DNA from: JACNKV01 sp964422145
Lineage (GTDB): Bacteria; Fidelibacterota; Marinisomatia; Marinisomatales; JACNKV01
NCBI GenBank assembly: GCA_964422145.1
Contig: CAYQZV010000004.1
Coordinates: forward strand, 62,001-126,000
Direction of reading: 5' to 3'
DNA: 64,000 nt
Positions within the stretch are counted from its first letter, which is position 1. Each line of letters starts with the position of its first letter. Position numbers and translations under genes: made by a program. Positions 1-6,894 of this stretch are shown in pieces. The notes beneath the pieces are model-generated. The model saw only the letters and a program-made list of their open reading frames with translations. It had not been told where the DNA came from and did no database searches.

Positions 1-861
1 AGCCGTCAGCAGGATTCCGCCGCCGATCATCTGTGAAACAGAAAATACTCTTCCGCGAATAAACCAATCGATCGCTATCGCAGCTAAAGGCCAAAACAGT
101 TCATAGATCGTTGCATGGGATGCAGGCAAATGGGTCAGTCCGTAATAGTAGATGAACAAAGCGATTGACCCCGATGACAAAACAATGAATATAATCGCCA
201 TCCACTGATTTTTCGTAAGATCGAGTGTAAATGAATCCGGTTGAGTGGATAAGATCACCGCAAATGCCACCACGGCTGTGATCGTGAGACGCAATGCCGT
301 GACCACCGGAAAAGACAGTTTTTTCAATGCGTGTTTCCCAAGCACGGTGGAACTTCCCCACGCAAAAGCTGCCAAAAGTGCCAACAGAGAAGCGATCAAT
401 GTTTTATCATCCGTTTCTGTGATGGGATTGATCCCGAAGGTTACAAGATATCCGCCTGCAAAGGCTACACCCGCTAAGAGAAGAAACCGCTTGGTCAGTT
501 TCTCTTTTAATACAACCGATGCCAATGAAATGGCAAAGATCGGCTGGAATTTTTGAAGCAGCACCACAACGGATAAATCAATATACTGGATATAGCTGAG
601 GGCTTTCGTGTAGAAAAAGGTGCCCAAAATCCCGCCGCAAATGGATATCCATAAAACTGATGACCAACTTCGCTGGTTCATGCTGGATATTTCCTTCCAA
701 CCGCGGATCAGGAACACTAAAAATATGAGTGCTCCAAATGCGTGTTCCAGCGTCACGATCAGAAAAGACGGCAGCGCATACAGCTCTTGTCGGAGAAACC
801 CATCTAAGCTCCAAAGGATGGCTGCAAAGATGATGGCTAAAGCAGGTAGGTATTTTTTCAT
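1..861 (-). CDS. EamA/DMT-family transporter, partial (C-terminus beyond window start)
   Basis: The minus frame is open from an ATG at 861 to the window edge, giving 287 codons with no stop, so the C-terminus is missing. The protein starts MKKYLPALAIIFAAILWSLDG and is almost entirely hydrophobic helices. It has the two-repeat layout of drug/metabolite transporters: an early LWSLDGFLRQ helix, then ALSYIQYIDLSVVVLLQKFQPIF, and in the second repeat AFAWGSSTVLGKHALKK followed by YGLTHLPASHATIYELFWPL. Family members usually export small metabolites or amino acids across the inner membrane; the substrate cannot be read here. Its first codons and 5' flank are duplicated at 2584-2698. An attC-like element lies immediately upstream, so it may be the next unit of the cassette-like segment. 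Confidence 0.85.
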   Translation of the reverse strand, partial: MKKYLPALAIIFAAILWSLDGFLRQELYALPSFLIVTLEHAFGALIFLVFLIRGWKEISSMNQRSWSSVLWISICGGILGTFFYTKALSYIQYIDLSVVVLLQKFQPIFAISLASVVLKEKLTKRFLLLAGVAFAGGYLVTFGINPITETDDKTLIASLLALLAAFAWGSSTVLGKHALKKLSFPVVTALRLTITAVVAFAVILSTQPDSFTLDLTKNQWMAIIFIVLSSGSIALFIYYYGLTHLPASHATIYELFWPLAAIAIDWFIRGRVFSVSQMIGGGILLTA

Positions 862-925
862 ACCCGAAATTACGGAGAATCTTCTATCAAGGAATGGTTA
901 ATTATGGAGTAAAATATAGGTTGGC
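814..925 (-). repeat. Direct repeat copy 1: EamA 5' flank and first codons
   Basis: This segment of about 110 bp covers the upstream region and about 16 codons of the EamA gene at 1-861. It recurs in the same orientation at 2584-2698 with a handful of substitutions and one single-base length difference. The shared core reads CCATTCCTTGATAGAAGATT on the minus strand, with close matches on both sides. Both copies begin directly beside an attC-like element. Confidence 0.85.
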
Positions 926-1034
926 GTTAACGTCAAGTTAACGCGAAACCGGGTAACGAAACCAAGATTAGGTTTTCTCGTACAACGATTTGTTAAATGG
1001 CCATTACTTCTGTAACCTTGAAGCTTGTTATAAC
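924..1034 (-). other. attC-like recombination site candidate 1
   Basis: On the minus strand the stop codon of the 1028-1939 gene runs into TTATAACAAGCTTCAAGG, resembling an integron attC R''-L'' arm (…YAACAA…TTCAAG). About 85 bases later comes CTTGACGTTAACGCC, which can pair back as L'-R' (TTGA…GTTAAC). The layout and spacing fit attC; the R' heptamer GTTAACG is not a perfect GTTRRRY. There is no integrase in view, so this is a structural resemblance only. Confidence 0.45.
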
Positions 1035-1939
1035 GCTTTCTTACTGATCTTACTTTTCTTAATTTGAACGAGAACTGCTCCTATTGCCGCAATTACCATC
1101 CCCACACCTTCCTGGAATGAGATGCTTTCACCAAGGAAATACCAAGCCAAAACAGCAATTTGAATCAACATTGTTCCATTAATGATACTTGATCCAATTG
1201 CTGTAAGCGTACGAAGGGTCAGATTCCATAACGTAAATGCAAAGGCGGTATTTACAGCGGCCAACCAAATCAAAAATATCCAAACCTTAAAACTTATTTC
1301 AGGTAATCCGCTCGCCAAGATACCAATTGTAATTAAGATTATTGCTCCCACACCCATACTGATAAAAGTAACTACCAATGGGCTAATATCTTTATTCCTA
1401 TTAATATCTCGCCCAATTATTGCAGAACCAGCGTTTGCTAAAATGCCAACAAACATTATTGCCAGTCCAATGCCTTGATTGCCAACAAATGAAATTGGAA
1501 AGAAATAGGTAATAATTCCAACAACGAATAAAACTGAACCAAACCATTGAAGCATTGAGGGCTTTTCACTGAGTAAGAATATTCCCATTATGGCAACAAT
1601 TAAAGGAGTAAAGTTGAGCATTAAACTTACTGTAACTGAAGGAAGCAGCGATAAACCCAAAAATTGAGTGCCTTGTGTAAGAGTATAAAAAACAAAACCT
1701 AAAAGAATCAGCTTTTTCCATTGAATTATTTTCAAATTTTTAATTTCATTGATATATTTTTTTCTTGCAACGAACGGGACAAAGCAGAAAAAAGCGATTA
1801 TATAGCGCAGCCCTGCATACGTTATTGGCGGAATTTCAATTAACCCCCACTTAATGATTATGAAGGAAGTTGACCATAATAATGTTACAAACAACGCCTG
1901 TAAAATTGAAAGAATGTGTGCGGATTTACTTTGTGTCAT
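1028..1939 (-). CDS. EamA/DMT-family transporter (second, unrelated copy)
   Basis: The 303-aa protein has about ten hydrophobic segments and the two EamA repeats. The first holds ALFVTLLWSTSFIIIKWGL and PPITYAGLRYIIAFFCFVP; the second holds GSAIIGRDINRN and WNLTLRTLTAIGSSIINGTM, the usual position of the last conserved motif. It ends in a basic tail (IKKSKISKKAL). The length is typical of the family. It is probably an inner-membrane exporter of unknown substrate. It is not a recent duplicate of the EamA gene at 1-861: the sequences differ throughout and this one is visibly more AT-rich. It lies between two attC-like elements, so it could be a mobile cassette. The start ATG at 1939 has no clear Shine-Dalgarno site. 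Confidence 0.88.
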   Translation of the reverse strand: MTQSKSAHILSILQALFVTLLWSTSFIIIKWGLIEIPPITYAGLRYIIAFFCFVPFVARKKYINEIKNLKIIQWKKLILLGFVFYTLTQGTQFLGLSLLPSVTVSLMLNFTPLIVAIMGIFLLSEKPSMLQWFGSVLFVVGIITYFFPISFVGNQGIGLAIMFVGILANAGSAIIGRDINRNKDISPLVVTFISMGVGAIILITIGILASGLPEISFKVWIFLIWLAAVNTAFAFTLWNLTLRTLTAIGSSIINGTMLIQIAVLAWYFLGESISFQEGVGMVIAAIGAVLVQIKKSKISKKAL

Positions 1940-2013
1940 TTTTATTTATTTTGATTATTTGTGAACCCCAAAATTGACTTTTCATCAATCAGTTTCTTGC
2001 TAGTGAAATGTGT

Positions 2014-2103
2014 GTTAACTTCAACCAACCATATCACACCAGCCATCACCGGACCTCTGGAGCTGCAGGCAGAAGAGGTTCAGTGTGAACGGCTTTGTTA
2101 GGT
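2014..2103 (-). other. attC-like recombination site candidate 2
   Basis: Read on the minus strand, the site begins ACCTAACAAAGCCGTTCAC, whose first seven bases match the attC R'' consensus RYYYAAC exactly. It has a central imperfect hairpin (CACTGAACCTCT pairing with AGAGGTCCGGTG) and ends in GGTTGAAGTTAAC, an L'-R'-like arm. It overlaps the last codons of the acetyltransferase at 2046-2555, as attC elements often do. This is the best of the three candidates. Confidence 0.5.
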
Positions 2104-2555
2104 AAAGTTATTTTATATAAAGATTTGTTATGACCGACGGGTTCAACTGTTGGAGAATATTTTAACCATAACCGCAATGAAGGAATATTTGAATTGGCAA
2201 TTAAAGCCGATGCCAAAGAAAAATGCTTTGATGATGCCAATGAAAGCAGTTGAGCAAACATTTGTGAACCAAAGCCTTGATTCCAAAATGTAGAACCCAA
2301 CCAATAGCCAATACTGCAGTGTGTTGGAGCTGAGGAATCCGAAACAATAGATGCAAGACCAATGCTTACATTTTGATGTAGGACAGAATAGGTAAAAGAT
2401 GATTTCTTACTTATCCAATTTATTGTTTCTTTGTGAAAAATACTTTCTGGCCCGGAAAAGGTGGAGCTTATTTGATCTTTAAGAATATTATCGGCAGCTA
2501 GTATGTGAGATAAATCAGCTGCATGATGTTGTGAATATTCTTCAAGATTTATCAT
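2046..2555 (-). CDS. GNAT-type N-acetyltransferase
   Basis: The ATG at 2555 (MINLEEYSQHHAADLSHILA) is preferred; an in-frame ATG 45 bases upstream lies in the duplicated EamA fragment and adds no family-like sequence. From 2555 the protein is 169 aa. GNAT features are the mid-protein strands (SFTYSVLHQNVSIGLASIV), CSIGYWLGSTFWNQGFGSQM as the acetyl-CoA pyrophosphate loop (Q-x-x-G-x-G variant), and ALIANSNIPSLRLWLKYSPT as the last conserved helix (N…S..L..K). This is the pattern of RimJ-like enzymes acetylating protein N-termini or small molecules; the substrate is unknown. The last residues (EPLLPAAPEVR) are encoded by the attC-like element and may be a junction artefact. Confidence 0.75.
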   Translation of the reverse strand: MINLEEYSQHHAADLSHILAADNILKDQISSTFSGPESIFHKETINWISKKSSFTYSVLHQNVSIGLASIVSDSSAPTHCSIGYWLGSTFWNQGFGSQMFAQLLSLASSKHFSLASALIANSNIPSLRLWLKYSPTVEPVGHNKSLYKITLPNKAVHTEPLLPAAPEVR

Positions 2556-2583
2556 TGTGTTATTACCTATCCGAATAAACTTA

Positions 2584-2698
2584 CCAGAGGACAACTGCAA
2601 AGATGATGGCTAAAGCAGGAAAAGTATTTTTTCATGCCGGAAATTACGGAGAATCTTCTATCAAGGAATGGTTAATTATGGAGTAAACTATAGGTTGG
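2584..2698 (-). pseudogene. Remnant of a second EamA gene: 5' flank plus broken first codons (direct repeat copy 2)
   Basis: On the minus strand this repeats the upstream region and start of the EamA gene at 1-861. The ATG and AAAAAATAC codons are kept, but a one-base insertion (TACTTTTCCTGC against TACCTACCTGC) shifts the frame. Similarity stops after about 16 codons at the CTCTGG near 2585, where unrelated acetyltransferase sequence starts. It cannot encode a transporter. It looks like a scar of a duplicated or recombined unit, and it starts directly after attC-like candidate 3. Confidence 0.75.
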
Positions 2699-2777
2699 GG
2701 CTAAGCGGGTGATTCAAGCGCTCGGTAGCAATGGCGTGCGGCGGAATTGCTATTCTGAGTTGATGCGGTTGTTATGT
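2698..2777 (-). other. attC-like recombination site candidate 3
   Basis: On the minus strand the stop of the 2772-3050 gene leads into ACATAACAACCGCATCAACTC. A central 7-bp inverted repeat follows (TAGCAAT … ATTGCTA), then GCGCTTGAATCACCCGCTTAGCC. The ATCAA and TTGAAT arms can pair as L''-L', and the outer CATAAC/GCTTAG arms are an imperfect R''-R'. At about 80 bases it is in the size range of attC sites. Confidence 0.45.
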
Positions 2778-3050
2778 ATTCGTTTCATTGTTCTTAGATA
2801 TCAATACAATCCCTGTGCCAAACAGAATGAGCACAACAGATAAAGAAAGTGGGTATTTCAACGGGATAGCAACCCCTCCATAAGATCTTCTAAGAATTGG
2901 ATCATACTCTCCTCTGACGAGCACGTTCTTCATTCGAGGTATATTGCCTATTAAGCCTCGCTTGGAGTCGTACCCAGATGAGAAGAAAATGCTTATGAAT
3001 AGTAGACCAACTCCGACAAGAATAACTATGATGCCCTTAGTTCTTTTCAT
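2772..3050 (-). CDS. Small membrane protein of unknown function
   Basis: I do not recognise this 92-aa protein. It has one hydrophobic segment near the N-terminus (IIVILVGVGLLFISIFF), a polar loop of about 40 residues containing GEYDPILRRSYGG, and a second hydrophobic segment (LSLSVVLILFGTGIVLI). A hairpin topology with the loop outside the membrane is likely. A good Shine-Dalgarno site, AAGGAGA, sits eight bases before the ATG, which supports it as a real gene. It lies in the attC-like segment, where short orphan genes are common. Confidence 0.7.
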   Translation of the reverse strand: MKRTKGIIVILVGVGLLFISIFFSSGYDSKRGLIGNIPRMKNVLVRGEYDPILRRSYGGVAIPLKYPLSLSVVLILFGTGIVLISKNNETNT

Positions 3051-3169
3051 TATTTATCTCCTTAACCTATGTATATAGCTTTGTCTATAGGTGTATTTTA
3101 CACTCAAACCACGGTATAAGCATTTGCTTGTAAGTTCTTGTCATAACGGCACACTGTGAACTCCCAAAA

Positions 3170-3565
3170 TTAATTATCCAATGAACCAACATGCTCAAAT
3201 CTCAACGAGTCGGTATCAACGGAAATTATTTGATATCTAATTTCAAGATCACCGATCCAATCATTATAAATATGAATGTCAACGATATCATCGGTTAATT
3301 CCCAGGTTCCTTCGTTATTTTCGTATGATACCGGAGGTGTCCCGCAAGGACCTGAAATCATTCTCACAATCGCATCCCCGGTCTCACTGAAATGAAATCC
3401 CGGTTTATCAAAGCTGAAATTTTCGGATTTATAATATACATTTATACCATAATCATCGTGGTCATAAACCCATGTTCCTTGAATAAGTTCACTCGTGTCA
3501 TTTTCGGGTAGTGTAGAATCATCACAACCCATAAATAAAACCAATAATAAAATGAATAGTCTCAT
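3170..3565 (-). CDS. Small lipoprotein, lipocalin-like
   Basis: The 131-aa protein starts MRLFILLLVLFMGCDDST, a short lipoprotein signal with lipobox LFMGC and an acceptor cysteine at residue 14. The mature part has the alternating pattern of a small beta-barrel: LIQGTWVYDHDD near the start, then GDAIVRMIS, NNEGTWELTDDIVDIHI and LEIRYQIISVDTDSLRFEHV. The G-T-W opening and the 'EGTWELTDD' strand recall lipocalin-like domains of small Bacteroidota lipoproteins; the assignment is tentative. It is probably anchored to an envelope membrane. No substrate is evident. Confidence 0.65.
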   Translation of the reverse strand: MRLFILLLVLFMGCDDSTLPENDTSELIQGTWVYDHDDYGINVYYKSENFSFDKPGFHFSETGDAIVRMISGPCGTPPVSYENNEGTWELTDDIVDIHIYNDWIGDLEIRYQIISVDTDSLRFEHVGSLDN

Positions 3566-3581
3566 TTGACTGCCTAATTCT

Positions 3582-3625
3582 GTATAAACGATTTATCTTC
3601 AGTACTCGTACTGAACCGTTTATAC
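3582..3625. repeat. Two-tier inverted repeat upstream of the lipoprotein gene
   Basis: Outer arms GTATAAACG (3582-3590) and CGTTTATAC (3617-3625) are perfect complements. Inner arms TTCAGTAC and GTACTGAA are also perfect, separated by TC. An unpaired ATTTATC lies on one side and a single C on the other. It sits 17 bases upstream of the lipoprotein ATG and has no following T-run, so it is not a standard terminator. It could be an operator, an mRNA 5' hairpin, or another folded recombination site. Confidence 0.6.
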
Positions 3626-3731
3626 TTATTTTAGTATTAACGGTGGTTATACCTATAATTCTCAATAAACCAGCCAGCAGAAGTTTACACCCAACTCGGG
3701 TTTGGTACAAGGATTTTAACAGATAACTGTT

Positions 3732-4301
3732 TTAGTTTTCTGAAAGATATTTCCGAACGACAATCGTATCTTCATCCTCTTTATATTGAGTAAATCCATG
3801 ATTTAAGTAAAGAGATAACGGTCCGAAATGATGCTCTTTTTCACATTTTGCATCTTTCAGAGGATAACCTTCAATAATTTGAAATCCTTCTTGTTGTAAT
3901 CCCATACACGCTTCGATGAGCAGTCTTTTTGCAATGCCTTTACGACGATACTTTTTCTGTATTACGAAACAGACAATTGAGCCTGTTTTTTCTTCATCCG
4001 GTTCAATATATTCCGGTAGAGTAGTCATTTCTTTTCTCGGACCGGCGTTGCACCATCCAACCGCATTTCCTTCAACATAGGCTAAATAACCATTCATTTT
4101 GCCTTTATTAATTAATTGGCAGACACTCGCTCTGTTTTCTTCTCCTTTTTGGTGTTTCCAAACTTTATAGTCATGAGGAAATTGATTAAAATAGCAATAA
4201 CAGAATGACCAATCAGGGTTATCGCTAAATGCTGTGTTGTCGAAAAATGACAGAAAATCATTTATTATCGCCGGTGTTAATCGTTTAATGACTATTTCCA
4301 T
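3732..4301 (-). CDS. GNAT-family N-acetyltransferase
   Basis: The core is clear: FVIQKKYRRKGIAKRLLIEA is the acetyl-CoA loop (R-R-K-G-I-A) and following helix, and LSLYLNHGFTQY is the last strand region (L-Y-x-x-x-G-F). I prefer the ATG at 4301 (MEIVIKRLTPAIINDFLSFF), which gives the usual first GNAT strand and 189 residues. The first in-frame ATG at 4346 abuts the stop of the upstream gene (TAAATG) and adds only a charged MIHVKKAAGK stretch. The N-terminal half, with WSFCYCYF, PHDYKVWK and the GYLAYVEGNAVGWCNAGPR strands, resembles a family of uncharacterised acetyltransferases. The substrate is unknown. It follows the barrel gene 4347-6125 directly and may be co-transcribed. Confidence 0.82.
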   Translation of the reverse strand: MEIVIKRLTPAIINDFLSFFDNTAFSDNPDWSFCYCYFNQFPHDYKVWKHQKGEENRASVCQLINKGKMNGYLAYVEGNAVGWCNAGPRKEMTTLPEYIEPDEEKTGSIVCFVIQKKYRRKGIAKRLLIEACMGLQQEGFQIIEGYPLKDAKCEKEHHFGPLSLYLNHGFTQYKEDEDTIVVRKYLSEN

Positions 4302-4346
4302 AGATTTCCAGTTGTCCTTCCCCGCTGCCTTTTTTACATGAATCAT

Positions 4347-6125
4347 TTACCAGAGAATCTGCGCCCCGATTTTTAATGTACGCGGGGTTACAATCGATTC
4401 TGAAATGATTGCCGTTAATCTAAACCTCTCTTTGTACCGAATTGAAAATCCCGCATTGAAACAGAATTGATTTGTGAAACGATGATCCCCGGGTAAGATA
4501 TGTCCGTCAACATAGGCAGAATCACTTTCAACGGTAACACTCCCGTCCACGCTGGTCGTTGTTGAATCCTGATATACAACAAGATCATATCGTTCCTCAA
4601 GATCAAGCTGCTGGAGTTCTTTGGTCAGCCCGAATTGAAATTCAAAATTCTCATGCAGCCTGACAAAGGCTCCTACAGGGATGGCAAGTGTTGTTTGTGT
4701 TTTTTGATAATCCCACACATATTTTTTGTCGTCCAAACTATGTGTAATCTTGTCATCAAAGTTTGCCCAACTCACGTTTTCGTAATGCGTTTCTGCATAT
4801 TTTTCTCCGACAAAAGGTTCTTCGGCTGTTTGTTGTTCATTTTTATATTCAAGGACAAACCCACCCAAGAACCGTACCGCGGAACTAATCTTCCAGTCCG
4901 CCCCCAGACTGAATCGGTGTGAAGCTTTTGTTATGTTTCCCCTTCCGATTCGATCTAAGACTGCCCATGATTCAGATTCATAGGTCCGGTCGGAATAGTG
5001 ATAGTAGTAACTCCGGCTTTTAGTATATTGTTCTGAGCCTGTATAATCTGCTTCTACTTGTTCAGAATGAATCGAAAACCGCAGGGTAAGATCATTAAAC
5101 AGTGTAAAGTCCCCGTGGGTTGTTATCCAAGCAGAATGTCCGTCATAATTCCATTCTTTTTCATTATCGGTTTGAGAACTGCTGAGATAAACAGAGGAAT
5201 CCGGTGCATCATAATAATAAACGGTTCGATACCGTGAAGAATCATTTACGGAATATGAGCGGTCAATCGATCCCGGAACATATCCTGCCGCCATCCCAAA
5301 TGATGCAGATTTATGCGGAGACCAAACCAGTCCGGCACGAAACTCTTTTTGCTGGAAATCCTGAGTTCGGCTTCGTTTATTGTCGGAAAATCTGAGGTAG
5401 TCGTCCGTATAGTCACTATCATCTCTAAAATCATAATTAGTGTAATCGCCTTCCGTCACTTCACCATGAATGGTTGCTCCCACCCCAAGTGTAAATCCCG
5501 GAAAAACAGGGAAAGCCAAAAACCCATTGAATCTGACTCCCATATTTGTATCTGTATTTTCATTGGATTCAACAATCGTATAGTCTTCATACGGATCGAT
5601 CATTTCATCATCATAGGCGTCCCCGGCAGCATCTTCATACCAACCGCCCCAATACCAGTACGGACGATAGAATTCCTCTTCATTGTAATATACTTCTCCA
5701 GATAAACCAAATCGAAGCGGCAGAGCAGGGGTTTTGCCAAAAGAAACAATCCGAAATATCGGGTCTTTTTCCTTTGATGGTTCTAATACGTTATAAGGAG
5801 ACCAATAATAGGGATCCCCGTATCCATACACAGGATAAGTGTAATTTGGTGATTGGTATTCATCCCCGGCCAAATCCATATAGATGAAATGATCCGTTTC
5901 AGATCCCAAATAAGCCGGATTCTGAAAAACATCATCCAGCGGACTTTGATAAATGCCAACGAAATGCCTGCCTAAACCAAGCATCCCGACAGAATGAATG
6001 CGGGTTGGGGTCAGGAAATCATCCCTAAGTTTAAAATCTGTGGCTAAAATCGTGTAATCCGGATACCACCCGAAAAGCGTTGACACACTTACCGTAAATA
6101 GAAAAATGAGTGAATATTTTTTCAT
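4347..6125 (-). CDS. Outer-membrane beta-barrel protein, function unknown
   Basis: The 592-aa protein has a signal peptide (MKKYSLIFLFTVSVSTLFGW). The rest is rich in Tyr, Asp, Ser and aromatic alternation typical of long beta-strands with acidic loops. Transmembrane-strand-like stretches include VRFNGFLAFPVFPGFTLGVG, EFRAGLVWSPHKSASFGMAA and FCFNAGFSIRYKERFRLTAI. It ends in ILW, a terminal aromatic as expected for a BAM substrate. An early NPAYLG motif resembles the start of FadL/PorV-type barrels. A strong Shine-Dalgarno site (GGGGGGAGA) precedes the ATG. I do not recognise a specific family. It is probably a porin-like or structural envelope protein. Confidence 0.78.
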   Translation of the reverse strand: MKKYSLIFLFTVSVSTLFGWYPDYTILATDFKLRDDFLTPTRIHSVGMLGLGRHFVGIYQSPLDDVFQNPAYLGSETDHFIYMDLAGDEYQSPNYTYPVYGYGDPYYWSPYNVLEPSKEKDPIFRIVSFGKTPALPLRFGLSGEVYYNEEEFYRPYWYWGGWYEDAAGDAYDDEMIDPYEDYTIVESNENTDTNMGVRFNGFLAFPVFPGFTLGVGATIHGEVTEGDYTNYDFRDDSDYTDDYLRFSDNKRSRTQDFQQKEFRAGLVWSPHKSASFGMAAGYVPGSIDRSYSVNDSSRYRTVYYYDAPDSSVYLSSSQTDNEKEWNYDGHSAWITTHGDFTLFNDLTLRFSIHSEQVEADYTGSEQYTKSRSYYYHYSDRTYESESWAVLDRIGRGNITKASHRFSLGADWKISSAVRFLGGFVLEYKNEQQTAEEPFVGEKYAETHYENVSWANFDDKITHSLDDKKYVWDYQKTQTTLAIPVGAFVRLHENFEFQFGLTKELQQLDLEERYDLVVYQDSTTTSVDGSVTVESDSAYVDGHILPGDHRFTNQFCFNAGFSIRYKERFRLTAIISESIVTPRTLKIGAQILW

Positions 6126-6166
6126 ATTCTCCCCCCTTACTTATTTCAATTAAAATGAAAAATGAG

Positions 6167-6724
6167 TTATGCCTGGCCGCCATGCCCGGAGATCTGCGCA
6201 AAATCCGTATCGAACTGACGGGCTGCCTGATCCCACACTTTTTGATCATCCATATGAAAAATAAATTCAGGATTCGAATCCAACATCAGCCAATCCCCGT
6301 TTTTAATTTCCCGCTCCAGCTGCCCTTTTCCCCACCCGGCATGTCCCAGCATGAGTTTATAGTGAGTCGGTCCTATCTCTTTGTGGATCTTTTTCAGGAT
6401 ATTTTTTTGACTGGTCAGTGAAAAAAGGTCGGAAATTTTCATCGTCCCTTCAGATGTATACTCCGAAGAATGTAGCACAATTCCCCGTTCGATCATGACC
6501 GGTCCGCCAAAATAGATAGTCGGTACAATATCAAGTATTTTATCATTCTCCTCATAGATCTCAGAGATCAGTCCTCGGAGCCCCGGTTCTTCAAACGGTC
6601 GATTCACGATCAGTCCCATTGCGCCCTCTTCCGTATGATCGCAAATGAGGACAACCGACTTAGCAAAATACGGATCCAGCAAATGCGGCATGGCAACGAT
6701 CAACTTATTTTTCAGTGAACTCAT
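6167..6724 (-). CDS. yqgE: YqgE/AlgH family protein (DUF179)
   Basis: The 185-aa protein has the family landmarks in order: NKLIVAMPHLLDPYFAKSVV at the N-terminus, EEGAMGLIVNRPF, YFGGPV, GIVLHSS, and the C-terminal MLGHAGWGKGQLEREIKNGD followed by WL. Length and motif spacing match the family. The family is widespread in Gram-negative bacteria and structurally known, but its biochemical role is unclear; AlgH was named for an effect on alginate regulation. It has no signal peptide, so it is cytoplasmic. It is divergent from uvrA with about 170 bases between the two starts. Confidence 0.93.
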   Translation of the reverse strand: MSSLKNKLIVAMPHLLDPYFAKSVVLICDHTEEGAMGLIVNRPFEEPGLRGLISEIYEENDKILDIVPTIYFGGPVMIERGIVLHSSEYTSEGTMKISDLFSLTSQKNILKKIHKEIGPTHYKLMLGHAGWGKGQLEREIKNGDWLMLDSNPEFIFHMDDQKVWDQAARQFDTDFAQISGHGGQA

Positions 6725-6894
6725 GCAGAAAACTACATTAAATCCCGGTATATGAACAATGGATTTGAGCCGATATTCTTGGAAAGGATACCTTCCGAAA
6801 AAATCTTGAAAAAAGTGTAAATCGTTTTTTGAACGGGTTTAAAAATAGAGGTAAATTAGTCGTTCGTGATGAAGCGAAGAGAGAAATCAATCTG

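Noticed and set aside
3522..3710. 62-aa frame upstream of the lipoprotein gene
   Set aside because: Overlaps the lipoprotein start in another frame, spans the inverted repeat and has no ribosome-binding site.
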